From NCBI GenBank assembly GCA_946497905.1, contig CAMMMI010000065.1:1-10247 (forward strand): a DNA stretch of 10,247 nt, read 5' to 3'. The stretch is from an uncultured Clostridium sp. (GTDB lineage Bacteria; Bacillota; Clostridia; TANB77; CAG-508). Below the pieces are notes generated by a model. It did not search any database. It was given only the letters and a program-made list of their open reading frames with translations, and was not told the DNA's origin. Shown one piece after another: positions 5,359 to 10,186 of this stretch (its first letter is position 1; each line of letters starts with the position of its first letter). Made by a program: the position numbers and the translations under genes.

Positions 5359-5377
5359 ATCTCTTTCACTCCTTTCC

Positions 5378-5423
5378 TTGTAAAATTTTGTTAATTAATA
5401 TATAATATCCTCGAAAGTGAGGT
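5378..5423 (+). promoter_or_regulatory. Promoter-operator cassette A, driving the 187-aa gene
   Basis: TTGTAA (5378-5383), 17 nt and TATAAT (5401-5406) are followed after 2 nt by CCTCGAAAGTGAGG (5409-5422), an inverted repeat with 4-bp arms over the expected start point. The right arm GAGGT also serves as ribosome binding site for the ATG at 5431. The layout is nearly identical to cassette B at 6521-6566. The repeat could be an operator or, if transcription begins upstream of it, a hairpin that hides the ribosome binding site. Confidence 0.7.
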
Positions 5424-5430
5424 TGTTATT

Positions 5431-5994
5431 ATGGAAATCGCTGATTTTATTGCTTTATTAGCTTTCTTTATAAGTCTTTATGGTGCTATAATTTCTACTT
5501 TATTAGCTTTAAATGAAAATTTAAATTTAAAATTAAAATACTTAAATATAAGTTTTTTAACTTTATCTCTTGACAACGAAGTTCTTAACAATCATAGAGA
5601 ATATCTAAGTATGTATGTTAAAAATGCTTATACTGTCGCTATTAAAGTAAGAATAATTAATAAGTCAAAATCTCCTACTACAATAAATGAATTTATATTA
5701 AATAATAAATATAAAATGGACAGCTCTTTTGATGTAGAAAACTCTTTAATTCCTACTTCATTCGAAAACTATGGTACTGCAATTATTCCCCACTCTTCTA
5801 AGTCCTTGGAAAGAGAACTAATTAAACCATTAATAGAATTAAAGCCATTATCAACTGTAGAAGGTTTTATTATCTTTACTCAACTAGAGAAAATCCCCAA
5901 ATCTTTTAATATAAAAGTTAATGCTGTTCAAAAGACTAAAACATTTCATTTAAAATTTAATATTATCAATGATTACACCAACGAAGAAGTATAA
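5431..5994 (+). CDS. Membrane-anchored accessory (moron-type) protein, 187 aa
   Basis: The product has one N-terminal membrane segment (residues 4-27, FIALLAFFISLYGAIISTLL). A largely beta-type domain of about 150 residues follows, with alternating hydrophobic strands such as VAIKVRIINKSKSPTTINEFIL and a TVEGFIIFTQL strand. The layout suggests a single-pass protein with a compact soluble domain; orientation cannot be set from sequence. I cannot name the family. It is opposite in direction to the early genes, has its own promoter, and shares its promoter cassette and the opening MEI residues with the 120-aa gene. These are signs of a lysogeny-expressed accessory gene such as a superinfection or defence factor; that role is inference. 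Its last 29 bases overlap the 3' end of a 35-aa minus-strand gene. Confidence 0.75.
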   Translation: MEIADFIALLAFFISLYGAIISTLLALNENLNLKLKYLNISFLTLSLDNEVLNNHREYLSMYVKNAYTVAIKVRIINKSKSPTTINEFILNNKYKMDSSFDVENSLIPTSFENYGTAIIPHSSKSLERELIKPLIELKPLSTVEGFIIFTQLEKIPKSFNIKVNAVQKTKTFHLKFNIINDYTNEEV

Positions 5995-6073
5995 CTATTC
6001 CAATTAAAAATACATTTATCCATTGAGTTATTGCTAATATTAGTAATAGCTTTTTTCTTTTATCTTCTTTCAT
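5966..6073 (-). CDS. Tiny membrane protein, 35 aa
   Basis: AGGAGG is placed 4 nt before an ATG at 6073. The peptide has a basic start (MKEDKRKK) and then one long hydrophobic segment (LLLILAITQWINVFLIGIVI, continuing LL), so it is a single-pass membrane peptide with probable inside-positive N-terminus. Its 3' end overlaps the 187-aa gene tail to tail. It is the last of a run of tiny minus-strand genes spaced only a few bases apart. Function unknown; phage peptides of this type can act in membrane depolarisation, exclusion or inhibition, but nothing here decides. Confidence 0.6.
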   Translation of the reverse strand: MKEDKRKKLLLILAITQWINVFLIGIVILLRWCNH

Positions 6074-6081
6074 TTTCCCTC

Positions 6082-6204
6082 CTAATAAATCGTATTTTGC
6101 ATAAATCCGAATATCATTAAGCCTGTCCACATTAAGTTTGCACCTAGAAATACTACTGTTTTTCCTATAAATGCATATACTTTGTTTTTATCTATTCTTT
6201 TCAT
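6082..6204 (-). CDS. Tiny membrane protein, 40 aa
   Basis: AAAGGAG lies 9 nt before the ATG at 6204. The peptide begins MKRIDKNKVY, followed by a hydrophobic stretch (AFIGKTVVFLGANLMWTGLM, continuing IFGF) long enough for one membrane pass. It overlaps the 46-aa gene by 17 nt and ends 8 nt before the 35-aa gene starts; its stop codon overlaps the ribosome binding site of that gene. This tight packing supports both as real genes. No family recognised. Confidence 0.6.
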   Translation of the reverse strand: MKRIDKNKVYAFIGKTVVFLGANLMWTGLMIFGFMQNTIY

Positions 6205-6328
6205 TTGTTTTACTCCTTTCTATTTTTTCTGCTTTATATTCTTTAGTGTTTGCTACTTCTTTGTTACTTTCGTCAATTTCATATTCTGCTAGCTCGTCCT
6301 CTTTTTTAATAAATTTTGCTTCACTCAT
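6188..6328 (-). CDS. Small acidic/charged phage protein, 46 aa
   Basis: The ATG at 6328 has AGGTGA at 6-nt spacing. The protein is highly charged (KKEDELAEYEIDESNKEV, then a basic KAEKIERSK tail), with no hydrophobic core or Cys motif, so it is probably helical or disordered. Its 3' end contains the ribosome binding site and start of the 40-aa gene. Short charged proteins near a phage switch include recombination directionality factors and antirepressors, but no motif identifies it as either. Confidence 0.55.
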   Translation of the reverse strand: MSEAKFIKKEDELAEYEIDESNKEVANTKEYKAEKIERSKTNEKNR

Positions 6329-6343
6329 GTTTTTCACCTACCT

Positions 6344-6487
6344 TTATTTCTTTCTTGTGTTTTTTACTATTATTTGATAATTTCCTAACTCGCCCTTTTC
6401 TGCTAATATGTCATATAATGTTTGCCATAATATTTGAGCATGTTTTTCATTAAACCCTGACATATCTACTTTATCTTCTTTTTTCAT
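6344..6487 (-). CDS. Small conserved phage protein, 47 aa
   Basis: The start is set at ATG 6487, where AGGTGGTGG precedes it. A longer open frame up to 6634 would cover the promoter of the divergent 120-aa gene and has no ribosome binding site. The product begins MKKEDKVDMSGFNEKHAQIL, continues WQTLYDILAEKGELGNYQI and ends basic. The V-D-M/L-S-G-F-x-E-x-H-x-x-I-L pattern occurs in small Clostridia phage early proteins by my recollection; function unknown. It is the first of four closely packed minus-strand genes and diverges from the 120-aa gene. Confidence 0.65.
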   Translation of the reverse strand: MKKEDKVDMSGFNEKHAQILWQTLYDILAEKGELGNYQIIVKNTRKK

Positions 6488-6520
6488 ACCACCACCTATC
6501 CTTATCTTTATTCTTATAGT

Positions 6521-6566
6521 TTGTACTTGTTGATATTTTCTGTTATAATTACCTCGAAAGTGAGGT
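6521..6566 (+). promoter_or_regulatory. Promoter-operator cassette B, driving the 120-aa gene
   Basis: TTGTAC (6521-6526), 17 nt and TATAAT (6544-6549) are followed after 2 nt by CCTCGAAAGTGAGGT (6552-6566). Here the arms extend to 5 bp (ACCTC/GAGGT). The 15-base core is identical to cassette A, and both the -35 to -10 and the -10 to repeat spacings are the same. GAGGT is also the ribosome binding site of the TTG start at 6576. Confidence 0.7.
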
Positions 6567-6575
6567 GTTATAACT

Positions 6576-6938
6576 TTGGAAATAACTATGGCTATAATTT
6601 TAAGTGTAATTGCTTTAATTTCTCCTAGTATCACTCAAGCTATAAAAGGTCATTATGATTTAAAACTTACTAAAATTGAAATTTATGAAAAATCCAAAAA
6701 AGAAGTTTTAGAAAATTTTATTAAATGTTCTCAAGCATATTCTGTCGATAATACTAGTGAAAAAAATTATTCAAACTATATTGAAAGTGTTTTAAAACTT
6801 TATGGCTATTTCAAGATTGATGATGATAACATTATTAGAGAATTAACCACTTCTTTTTCTAAGCCTCGTAGTATGGAAACCTTTATCCTTCTATCCAACC
6901 TTGTTGCAAGCCTATCAAAGCAAATACAAAAGGACTAA
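6576..6938 (+). CDS. Membrane-anchored accessory (moron-type) protein, 120 aa, TTG start
   Basis: The TTG at 6576 is preferred over the ATG at 6588 because it is correctly spaced from GAGGT and gives the same MEI opening as the 187-aa gene. Residues 4-21 (TMAIILSVIALISPSITQ) form one short membrane segment. Next come a basic and charged helix (DLKLTKIEIYEKSKKEVLEN) and an all-helical domain to the end. The layout of an N-terminal membrane anchor plus helical LEIYE-type domain is seen in small proteins of Firmicute phages and integrative elements, none with a function I know. It is antisense to the early genes with its own promoter, suggesting expression in the lysogen. It overlaps the 60-aa membrane gene tail to tail by 56 bp. 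Confidence 0.7.
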   Translation: MEITMAIILSVIALISPSITQAIKGHYDLKLTKIEIYEKSKKEVLENFIKCSQAYSVDNTSEKNYSNYIESVLKLYGYFKIDDDNIIRELTTSFSKPRSMETFILLSNLVASLSKQIQKD

Positions 6939-7065
6939 TTATTAATAATCCATATACTATATAAAGAATTACACCTGTTTTGCCTGCCATTTTTCCTGCT
7001 AATATAGTAGAAAATATCCAAGCTATACTAATTATGATAATTCCAAAGATTAATTGTTGCTTCAT
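6883..7065 (-). CDS. Small two-helix membrane protein, 60 aa
   Basis: The ATG at 7065 is preceded by GAGGTGA, so it is preferred over an upstream start at 7167 that would run through the operator and the Cro gene end. There are two membrane segments (LIFGIIIISIAWIFSTILA at 5-23 and ILYIVYGLLIISPFVFALIG at about 32-51), joined by a short GKMAGKTG turn, forming a helical hairpin. It is the first gene after the Cro gene and has its own operator-containing leader, a near copy of the Cro leader. Its last 18 codons overlap the 120-aa gene in antisense. Function unknown; an early membrane role such as host or superinfection interference is possible. Confidence 0.65.
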   Translation of the reverse strand: MKQQLIFGIIIISIAWIFSTILAGKMAGKTGVILYIVYGLLIISPFVFALIGLQQGWIEG

Positions 7066-7081
7066 CTTCTCACCTCTTCTT

Positions 7082-7101
7082 TCGCATTTACGCGAATTAT
7101 A
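7082..7101 (-). promoter_or_regulatory. Operator O3 with leftward -10 box
   Basis: TCGCATTTACGCGA (7082-7095) is a 14-bp imperfect palindrome matching the O1 and O2 sites. On the minus strand TATAAT (7101-7096) directly precedes it; the -35 region is weak. The segment from -10 through operator and GAGGTGAGAA to the start codon closely copies the Cro leader, so CI or Cro probably controls the 60-aa membrane gene here. Confidence 0.65.
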
Positions 7102-7303
7102 ATTTAAAAAAAATAGGTAATTCTTCTTTTGAGACCTGCAATTTAGTAAAAATTCTTGTAAGTTCACTATGTTTAAAATCTGTTCTTCCTGATAATTTAT
7201 TCCCCAATGCTTGAATCGTTATCCCTAAATCGTTTGCAATTTCTTCTTGTTTAAAATTTTTCTCTGTTATCCTTCCTTTTATTTTTTGCAAATCTAATTC
7301 CAA
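7097..7303 (-). CDS. Cro-like XRE-family repressor, 68 aa
   Basis: The single helix-turn-helix domain covers almost the entire protein: E-K-N-F-KQEEIANDLGIT, then IQALGNKLSGRTDF (recognition helix region) and a C-terminal ELTRIFTKLQVSKEELPIFF. This is the pattern of small Firmicute phage Cro proteins (DUF739-like). A GTG at 7312 would have its Shine-Dalgarno touching it. The TTG at 7303 gives proper spacing to GGGTGA and lines up with the ATG of the duplicated leader at 7065, so I chose TTG. It is transcribed leftward from a perfect consensus promoter, divergent from the CI gene, and would repress the repressor promoter and open the lytic programme. Start remains uncertain by three codons. 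Confidence 0.82.
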   Translation of the reverse strand: MELDLQKIKGRITEKNFKQEEIANDLGITIQALGNKLSGRTDFKHSELTRIFTKLQVSKEELPIFFKL

Positions 7304-7318
7304 TTTTCTCACCCTCTT

Positions 7319-7360
7319 TCGCGTTAATGCGATTATATATTATACTTTATTTCTTGTCAA
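7319..7360 (-). promoter_or_regulatory. Leftward early (Cro) promoter with operator O2
   Basis: On the minus strand TTGACA (7360-7355), exactly 17 nt and TATAAT (7337-7332) give a perfect sigma-A consensus. TCGCGTTAATGCGA (7319-7332), one mismatch from palindromic, abuts the -10 and covers the start point near 7325. Repressor bound here would block the strongest promoter in the window. Confidence 0.88.
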
Positions 7361-7363
7361 GCA

Positions 7364-7395
7364 TTTTTGAAAATTTTTTTTATTTTTTTCAAAAA
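7364..7395. repeat. 10-bp inverted repeat in the switch spacer
   Basis: TTTTTGAAAA (7364-7373) and TTTTCAAAAA (7386-7395) are perfect inverted arms around a 12-nt T-rich spacer. They lie between the two divergent promoters and do not match the O1-O3 sequence. A-tract phasing may bend the DNA and help repressors on O1 and O2 touch, or it may be a separate protein site. Low complexity makes chance pairing possible. Confidence 0.45.
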
Positions 7396-7398
7396 AAG

Positions 7399-7427
7399 TT
7401 GCATTAATGCAAAAAATAAGCTATAAT
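7399..7427 (+). promoter_or_regulatory. Rightward repressor promoter with operator O1
   Basis: TTGCAT (7399-7404), 17 nt and TATAAT (7422-7427) form the promoter of the CI gene. TTGCATTAATGCAA (7399-7412) is a perfect 14-bp palindrome that includes the -35 box, so CI or Cro binding here would control the repressor gene itself. Confidence 0.85.
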
Positions 7428-7449
7428 AACATTTATAGGTGGTGATTTG

Positions 7450-8109
7450 ATGAACAATGAAATACAACTTTTTAAGAAAAGATTAAATGATATTATTTAC
7501 GAAAATAATACTGATGCTGAAAAAATTTCTAAAGGAACTGGTATTCATATTAGCACAATATATAGATATATAAATGGAGATATAAAAGATTTAAAAATGA
7601 GTAATATTTTTAAGTTAGCAGAATTTTTAAATGTATCTCCTATATATTTGGCAGGATGGAGTGACGAAAAATATGTTAAAAAAGAAAAATCTAACGTGTT
7701 CCCAGTTACAGATAAAATTGTTGAATTGCCTGTTCTAGGTAAAATTAGCGCAGGGTTACCCTTATTAGCAGTAGAAAACTTAGAGGGTCATGCTTTTGCC
7801 CCTTCTTCTAAATTAAAACCAGGTCTAGAGTATTTCTATTTAAGAGTGCAAGGAGACAGTATGAATTTAAAATTTAGTGATGGAGACTTAGTTTTGGTTC
7901 AGAAACAAGATGATTTGGAAAATGATGAAATAGGTGTGATTGCTATTAATGGAGATGATGCAACTGTAAAAAAATTTAAAAGAGAAAATGGATTAATAAT
8001 TTTACAGCCAATGTCTACTAACCCAGAACATACTGTGCAAATTTATAATCCTAAGGATATTTCTATAAAAATTATTGGAAAAGTAATATCTTATCAAGGA
8101 AATATTTAG
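7450..8109 (+). CDS. CI-type phage repressor with LexA/S24 self-cleavage domain
   Basis: Residues 5-64 are an XRE helix-turn-helix (KISKGTGIHISTIYRYINGD as its core), a linker runs to about 85, and residues 88-215 are an S24 peptidase. The cleavage site is the Ala101-Gly102 pair in VLGKISAGLP. The catalytic serine is Ser137 in VQGDSM and the lysine is Lys174 in ATVKKF. All needed residues are present, so RecA-stimulated self-cleavage and SOS induction are expected. At 219 aa the length is typical. ATG 7450 is preferred over the adjacent TTG; GGTGGTGA precedes both. It is transcribed from a promoter whose -35 lies within its own operator, and it is followed after 11 nt by the recombinase gene, forming an operon. 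Confidence 0.93.
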   Translation: MNNEIQLFKKRLNDIIYENNTDAEKISKGTGIHISTIYRYINGDIKDLKMSNIFKLAEFLNVSPIYLAGWSDEKYVKKEKSNVFPVTDKIVELPVLGKISAGLPLLAVENLEGHAFAPSSKLKPGLEYFYLRVQGDSMNLKFSDGDLVLVQKQDDLENDEIGVIAINGDDATVKKFKRENGLIILQPMSTNPEHTVQIYNPKDISIKIIGKVISYQGNI

Positions 8110-8120
8110 AAGGTGTATAT

Positions 8121-9512
8121 ATGGAAAATGTTAAAAATGTTACTGAAGAAGTAGCTTTATATGTTAGAGTCAGTACAGAAGAGCAAGCTATCAACGGAGA
8201 TAGCTTAAGAACTCAAAGAGAAGAATTAACTAAATATGCTTTAAAGAACGGCTTTCATATTTATGGAATTTATGAAGATGACGGTTTTTCTGCTACTAAC
8301 TTAAAAAGACCTGCTTTACAAAGACTATTAAAAGATGTTGAAAATAATAAAATACACAGAATACTTATAACTAAATTAGACAGACTTTCTCGTGGAGTTA
8401 GAAATTATTATAAAGTATTAGATGTTTTAGATGAACATGGAGTATTTTGGCAAACCGTTTTTGAAAAATACGATAGTTCTACAGCTAGTGGTAGACTACA
8501 TATAAATATTATGCTTTCTGTTGCAGAAAACGAGTCGGCTCAGACTTCTGAAAGAATTAGAAGTGTATTTAAAACAAAAGTAGAAAGTAAAGAGCTAATA
8601 AGCGGAAAAATTCCAGTTGGACTAAAAAGACAAGATAAAAAACTTGTTATCGATGAAGATAAAAAACAAGTAATATTAGATGCTTTTCAATTTTATAAAG
8701 AAACTACAAGTGCTTATCAAACATTTCAAAAATTAGATTTAAAGTATCCAGAACTACAGTTAAATTATATGAGAGTATATAGAATACTTACTAACAAATT
8801 ATATATAGGAGTTAAGAAAACTAGATATGGAGATATTGAGGATTTTTGTCCTGCTATAATTAATAAAATCGATTTTGAAAATACACAAAGATTACTAAAT
8901 AAAAATGCACGAAAGCCATCTGCTGAAAATTCTGGTGGATATATTTTTCAAGGGCTTTTAAAATGTTCAGAATGTGGTTATAGACTAGGTGGCAAATTCT
9001 ATTCTAAAAATCCAGAAAGTTCTAGGTATTATTATATTTGCAAAAGACATCATTTAGCAATGAAATGCTCTTGTAGTGTGAATTTTAATGAAGTAAAAAT
9101 AGAAAAAATACTCTTACAGGAATTTAACATTCAATTAAAAAAATATATTTCTGATTATGAATATAAAGAAAAACATTTTAAAGAAATTGATATGTCAAAA
9201 GAAATAAGCTCTGTAGAAAGTAAATTATCCAAATTAAAAGATTTATATGTAAGAGATTTAATAAGGATTGAAGATTACGAAAAAGATTATAAGGAATATG
9301 TTGCACAACTAGAAGAATTATATAAACAACAAGAAAAAATTGAAACTAATATTCCAGATATCAATTTAGAAACATTAAAATCGTTTTTAAGCAATGATTT
9401 TAATTTAGCATATAATTCGTTGTCTAGAATAGAAAAAAGAAGAATTTGGCTATCTGTGGTTGATTATATAGCAATAGATAAGGATTATAATATGGAAATA
9501 TTTTTTATTTGA
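8121..9512 (+). CDS. Large serine recombinase (phage integrase)
   Basis: The 463-aa protein has an N-terminal resolvase domain with catalytic Ser18 in LYVRVSTEEQ. Arginines at 88 and 91 (KLDRLSR) and the SVAENES motif near 133-139 follow. The Recombinase domain (about 155-260, opening G-K-I-P-V-GLKR) comes next. A zinc ribbon is formed by C282-x2-C285 with C307 and C316 or C318, and a coiled-coil segment at about 360-410 lies just before the C-terminal region. Length and order match phage integrases of the A118/TP901-1/phiC31 class, which join attP and attB without host factors and need a directionality factor to excise. AAGGTG precedes the ATG at 8121. The stop is about 25 bases from the attachment junction, as is usual. 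All core residues are intact, so activity is likely. Confidence 0.95.
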   Translation: MENVKNVTEEVALYVRVSTEEQAINGDSLRTQREELTKYALKNGFHIYGIYEDDGFSATNLKRPALQRLLKDVENNKIHRILITKLDRLSRGVRNYYKVLDVLDEHGVFWQTVFEKYDSSTASGRLHINIMLSVAENESAQTSERIRSVFKTKVESKELISGKIPVGLKRQDKKLVIDEDKKQVILDAFQFYKETTSAYQTFQKLDLKYPELQLNYMRVYRILTNKLYIGVKKTRYGDIEDFCPAIINKIDFENTQRLLNKNARKPSAENSGGYIFQGLLKCSECGYRLGGKFYSKNPESSRYYYICKRHHLAMKCSCSVNFNEVKIEKILLQEFNIQLKKYISDYEYKEKHFKEIDMSKEISSVESKLSKLKDLYVRDLIRIEDYEKDYKEYVAQLEELYKQQEKIETNIPDINLETLKSFLSNDFNLAYNSLSRIEKRRIWLSVVDYIAIDKDYNMEIFFI

Positions 9513-9548
9513 CTTTTTTGGTACTTTTTCACTTGAACAGAAGATAAC
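9513..9548. other. Attachment junction (attL/attR), prophage to host
   Basis: The recombinase stop is at 9512. From 9537 the reading frame of the interrupted host gene is open, with an in-frame TGA at 9534-9536 on the phage side. The crossover therefore lies in or near this stretch, which includes a T-rich half with GGTACTTTTTC and then GAACAGAAGATAAC. Serine recombinase cores are only 2-3 bp, so exact bounds need the other end or an empty site. Confidence 0.7.
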
Positions 9549-9902
9549 AGAGACGTAATATATGGTGTAGTAAAAAATTGTTTTAAAGAACCAGTTTCTG
9601 ATGCTGTTGTAAAATTAGTAGAAATAGTTTGCAAAGAGGGTAAAGAAGAAAGAAGACCTATTGGTCATACTTTTACAGATAAAGAAGGAGAATTCGTTTT
9701 CGGACCTCTTTGTCCTGGTAGAGAATATGCAATTCAAATTTGGGTAAATGATACAAGAAAAGTTAAAATATGTGCAAAATGTCATCATGAAGGTAAATGT
9801 CTAAAGGGTGAAAAACATGATAAGTGTGATTGCTTTTTAGGAAAAGATGATAATAAACATGACGATTGCGAGAAAAAAGAAGATTGTAAAGAAGAAAAAT
9901 AA
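9537..9902 (+). pseudogene. Host carboxypeptidase-regulatory-like protein, 3' remnant
   Basis: This open frame of 121 codons has no usable start codon (no in-frame ATG, GTG or TTG anywhere) and follows the attachment junction. It encodes the C-terminal part of a protein with one carboxypeptidase-D regulatory-like fold: VIYGVVKNCFKEPVSDAVV, a TFTDKEGEFVFGPLCPGREY turn, then I-x-I-W. A tail rich in Cys, Lys, Asp and His follows (CAKCHHEGKC, HDKCDCFLG), possibly metal-binding. Such folds are usually extracellular or structural modules. I infer that prophage insertion separated this end from the 5' part, which should lie at the far prophage end. Composition and stop look intact, so precise excision would restore the gene. 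Confidence 0.85.
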
Positions 9903-9966
9903 TAATTAATACTTTTTGTATTTTTTAAAAAAACTTGAATTTATTAAAAAGTTTGGAGTGTATTAT

Positions 9967-10045
9967 AAAAACACCTGTGCTAAGTTAACTTTTATTAAAT
10001 CTTTTATCTAATAATTTTAGTTTACTTTGCATAGGTGTTTTTTTA
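9967..10045. terminator. Bidirectional intrinsic terminator
   Basis: AAAAACACCTGTGC (9967-9980) pairs with GCATAGGTGTTTTT (10029-10042) over 14 positions with one G-U pair. The arms supply a U-run in either direction. The 48-nt loop can partly extend the stem. It sits between the host remnant (plus) and the 46-aa gene (minus), ending both. Without a terminator after the recombinase, phage-derived rightward transcripts would also stop here. Confidence 0.8.
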
Positions 10046-10186
10046 TTATACTATTCCCATTTTTTTAATCATTTGTTTTCCTTTTTTCATCATTTTTCTT
10101 TTACTTCTCATTCCAGATTCTGTGTACATCATAACTAGACCTGTAGTTATTAATCCTCCTATCATTATACCTTTTACAAATTTCAT
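10046..10186 (-). CDS. Small host membrane-associated protein, DUF3918/YtxH-like, 46 aa
   Basis: GGAGGTGA lies 4-5 nt before the ATG at 10186. The peptide starts MKFVKGIMIGGLITTGLVMM, a short glycine-containing hydrophobic segment, and continues with a strongly basic, Met-rich tail (SKRKMMKKGKQMIKKMG). This resembles the tiny DUF3918/YtxH-like proteins conserved in Clostridia and Bacilli, of unknown role, probably held at the inner face of the membrane. It is on the host side of the junction, convergent with the interrupted host gene, and ends right at the terminator stem. The 60 bases upstream, to the window edge, are A+T-rich with no clear promoter. Confidence 0.75.
   Translation of the reverse strand: MKFVKGIMIGGLITTGLVMMYTESGMRSKRKMMKKGKQMIKKMGIV

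Larger units (their letters stand above)
1..9536. mobile_element. Prophage, lysogeny end and early region (other end outside window)
   Basis: The right boundary is set by a large serine recombinase gene directly followed by a host gene that lacks its 5' part. The segment contains a divergent CI/Cro switch, a DnaD-like replication gene, a recombination module and a homing endonuclease, which together are the usual early half of a siphovirus-type Firmicute prophage. No structural, packaging or lysis genes are visible, so the rest of the prophage must continue leftward beyond position 1. The right end is accurate only to roughly 25 bases because the recombination core cannot be fixed without the other junction. 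An integrative element other than a phage is less likely, because replication-initiator and NinB-like genes are present and conjugation genes are not. Confidence 0.93.

Noticed and set aside
6171..6377. Plus-strand 68-aa Ser/Leu/Phe open frame
   Set aside because: It lies opposite three packed minus-strand genes with good ribosome binding sites and has none of its own.
6488..6634. N-terminal extension of the 47-aa gene to 96 aa
   Set aside because: It would read through the divergent promoter cassette and has no ribosome binding site; the internal ATG at 6487 does.
7066..7167. N-terminal extension of the 60-aa membrane gene to 94 aa
   Set aside because: It would include operator O3 and the Cro gene end as coding sequence; ATG 7065 has GAGGTGA.
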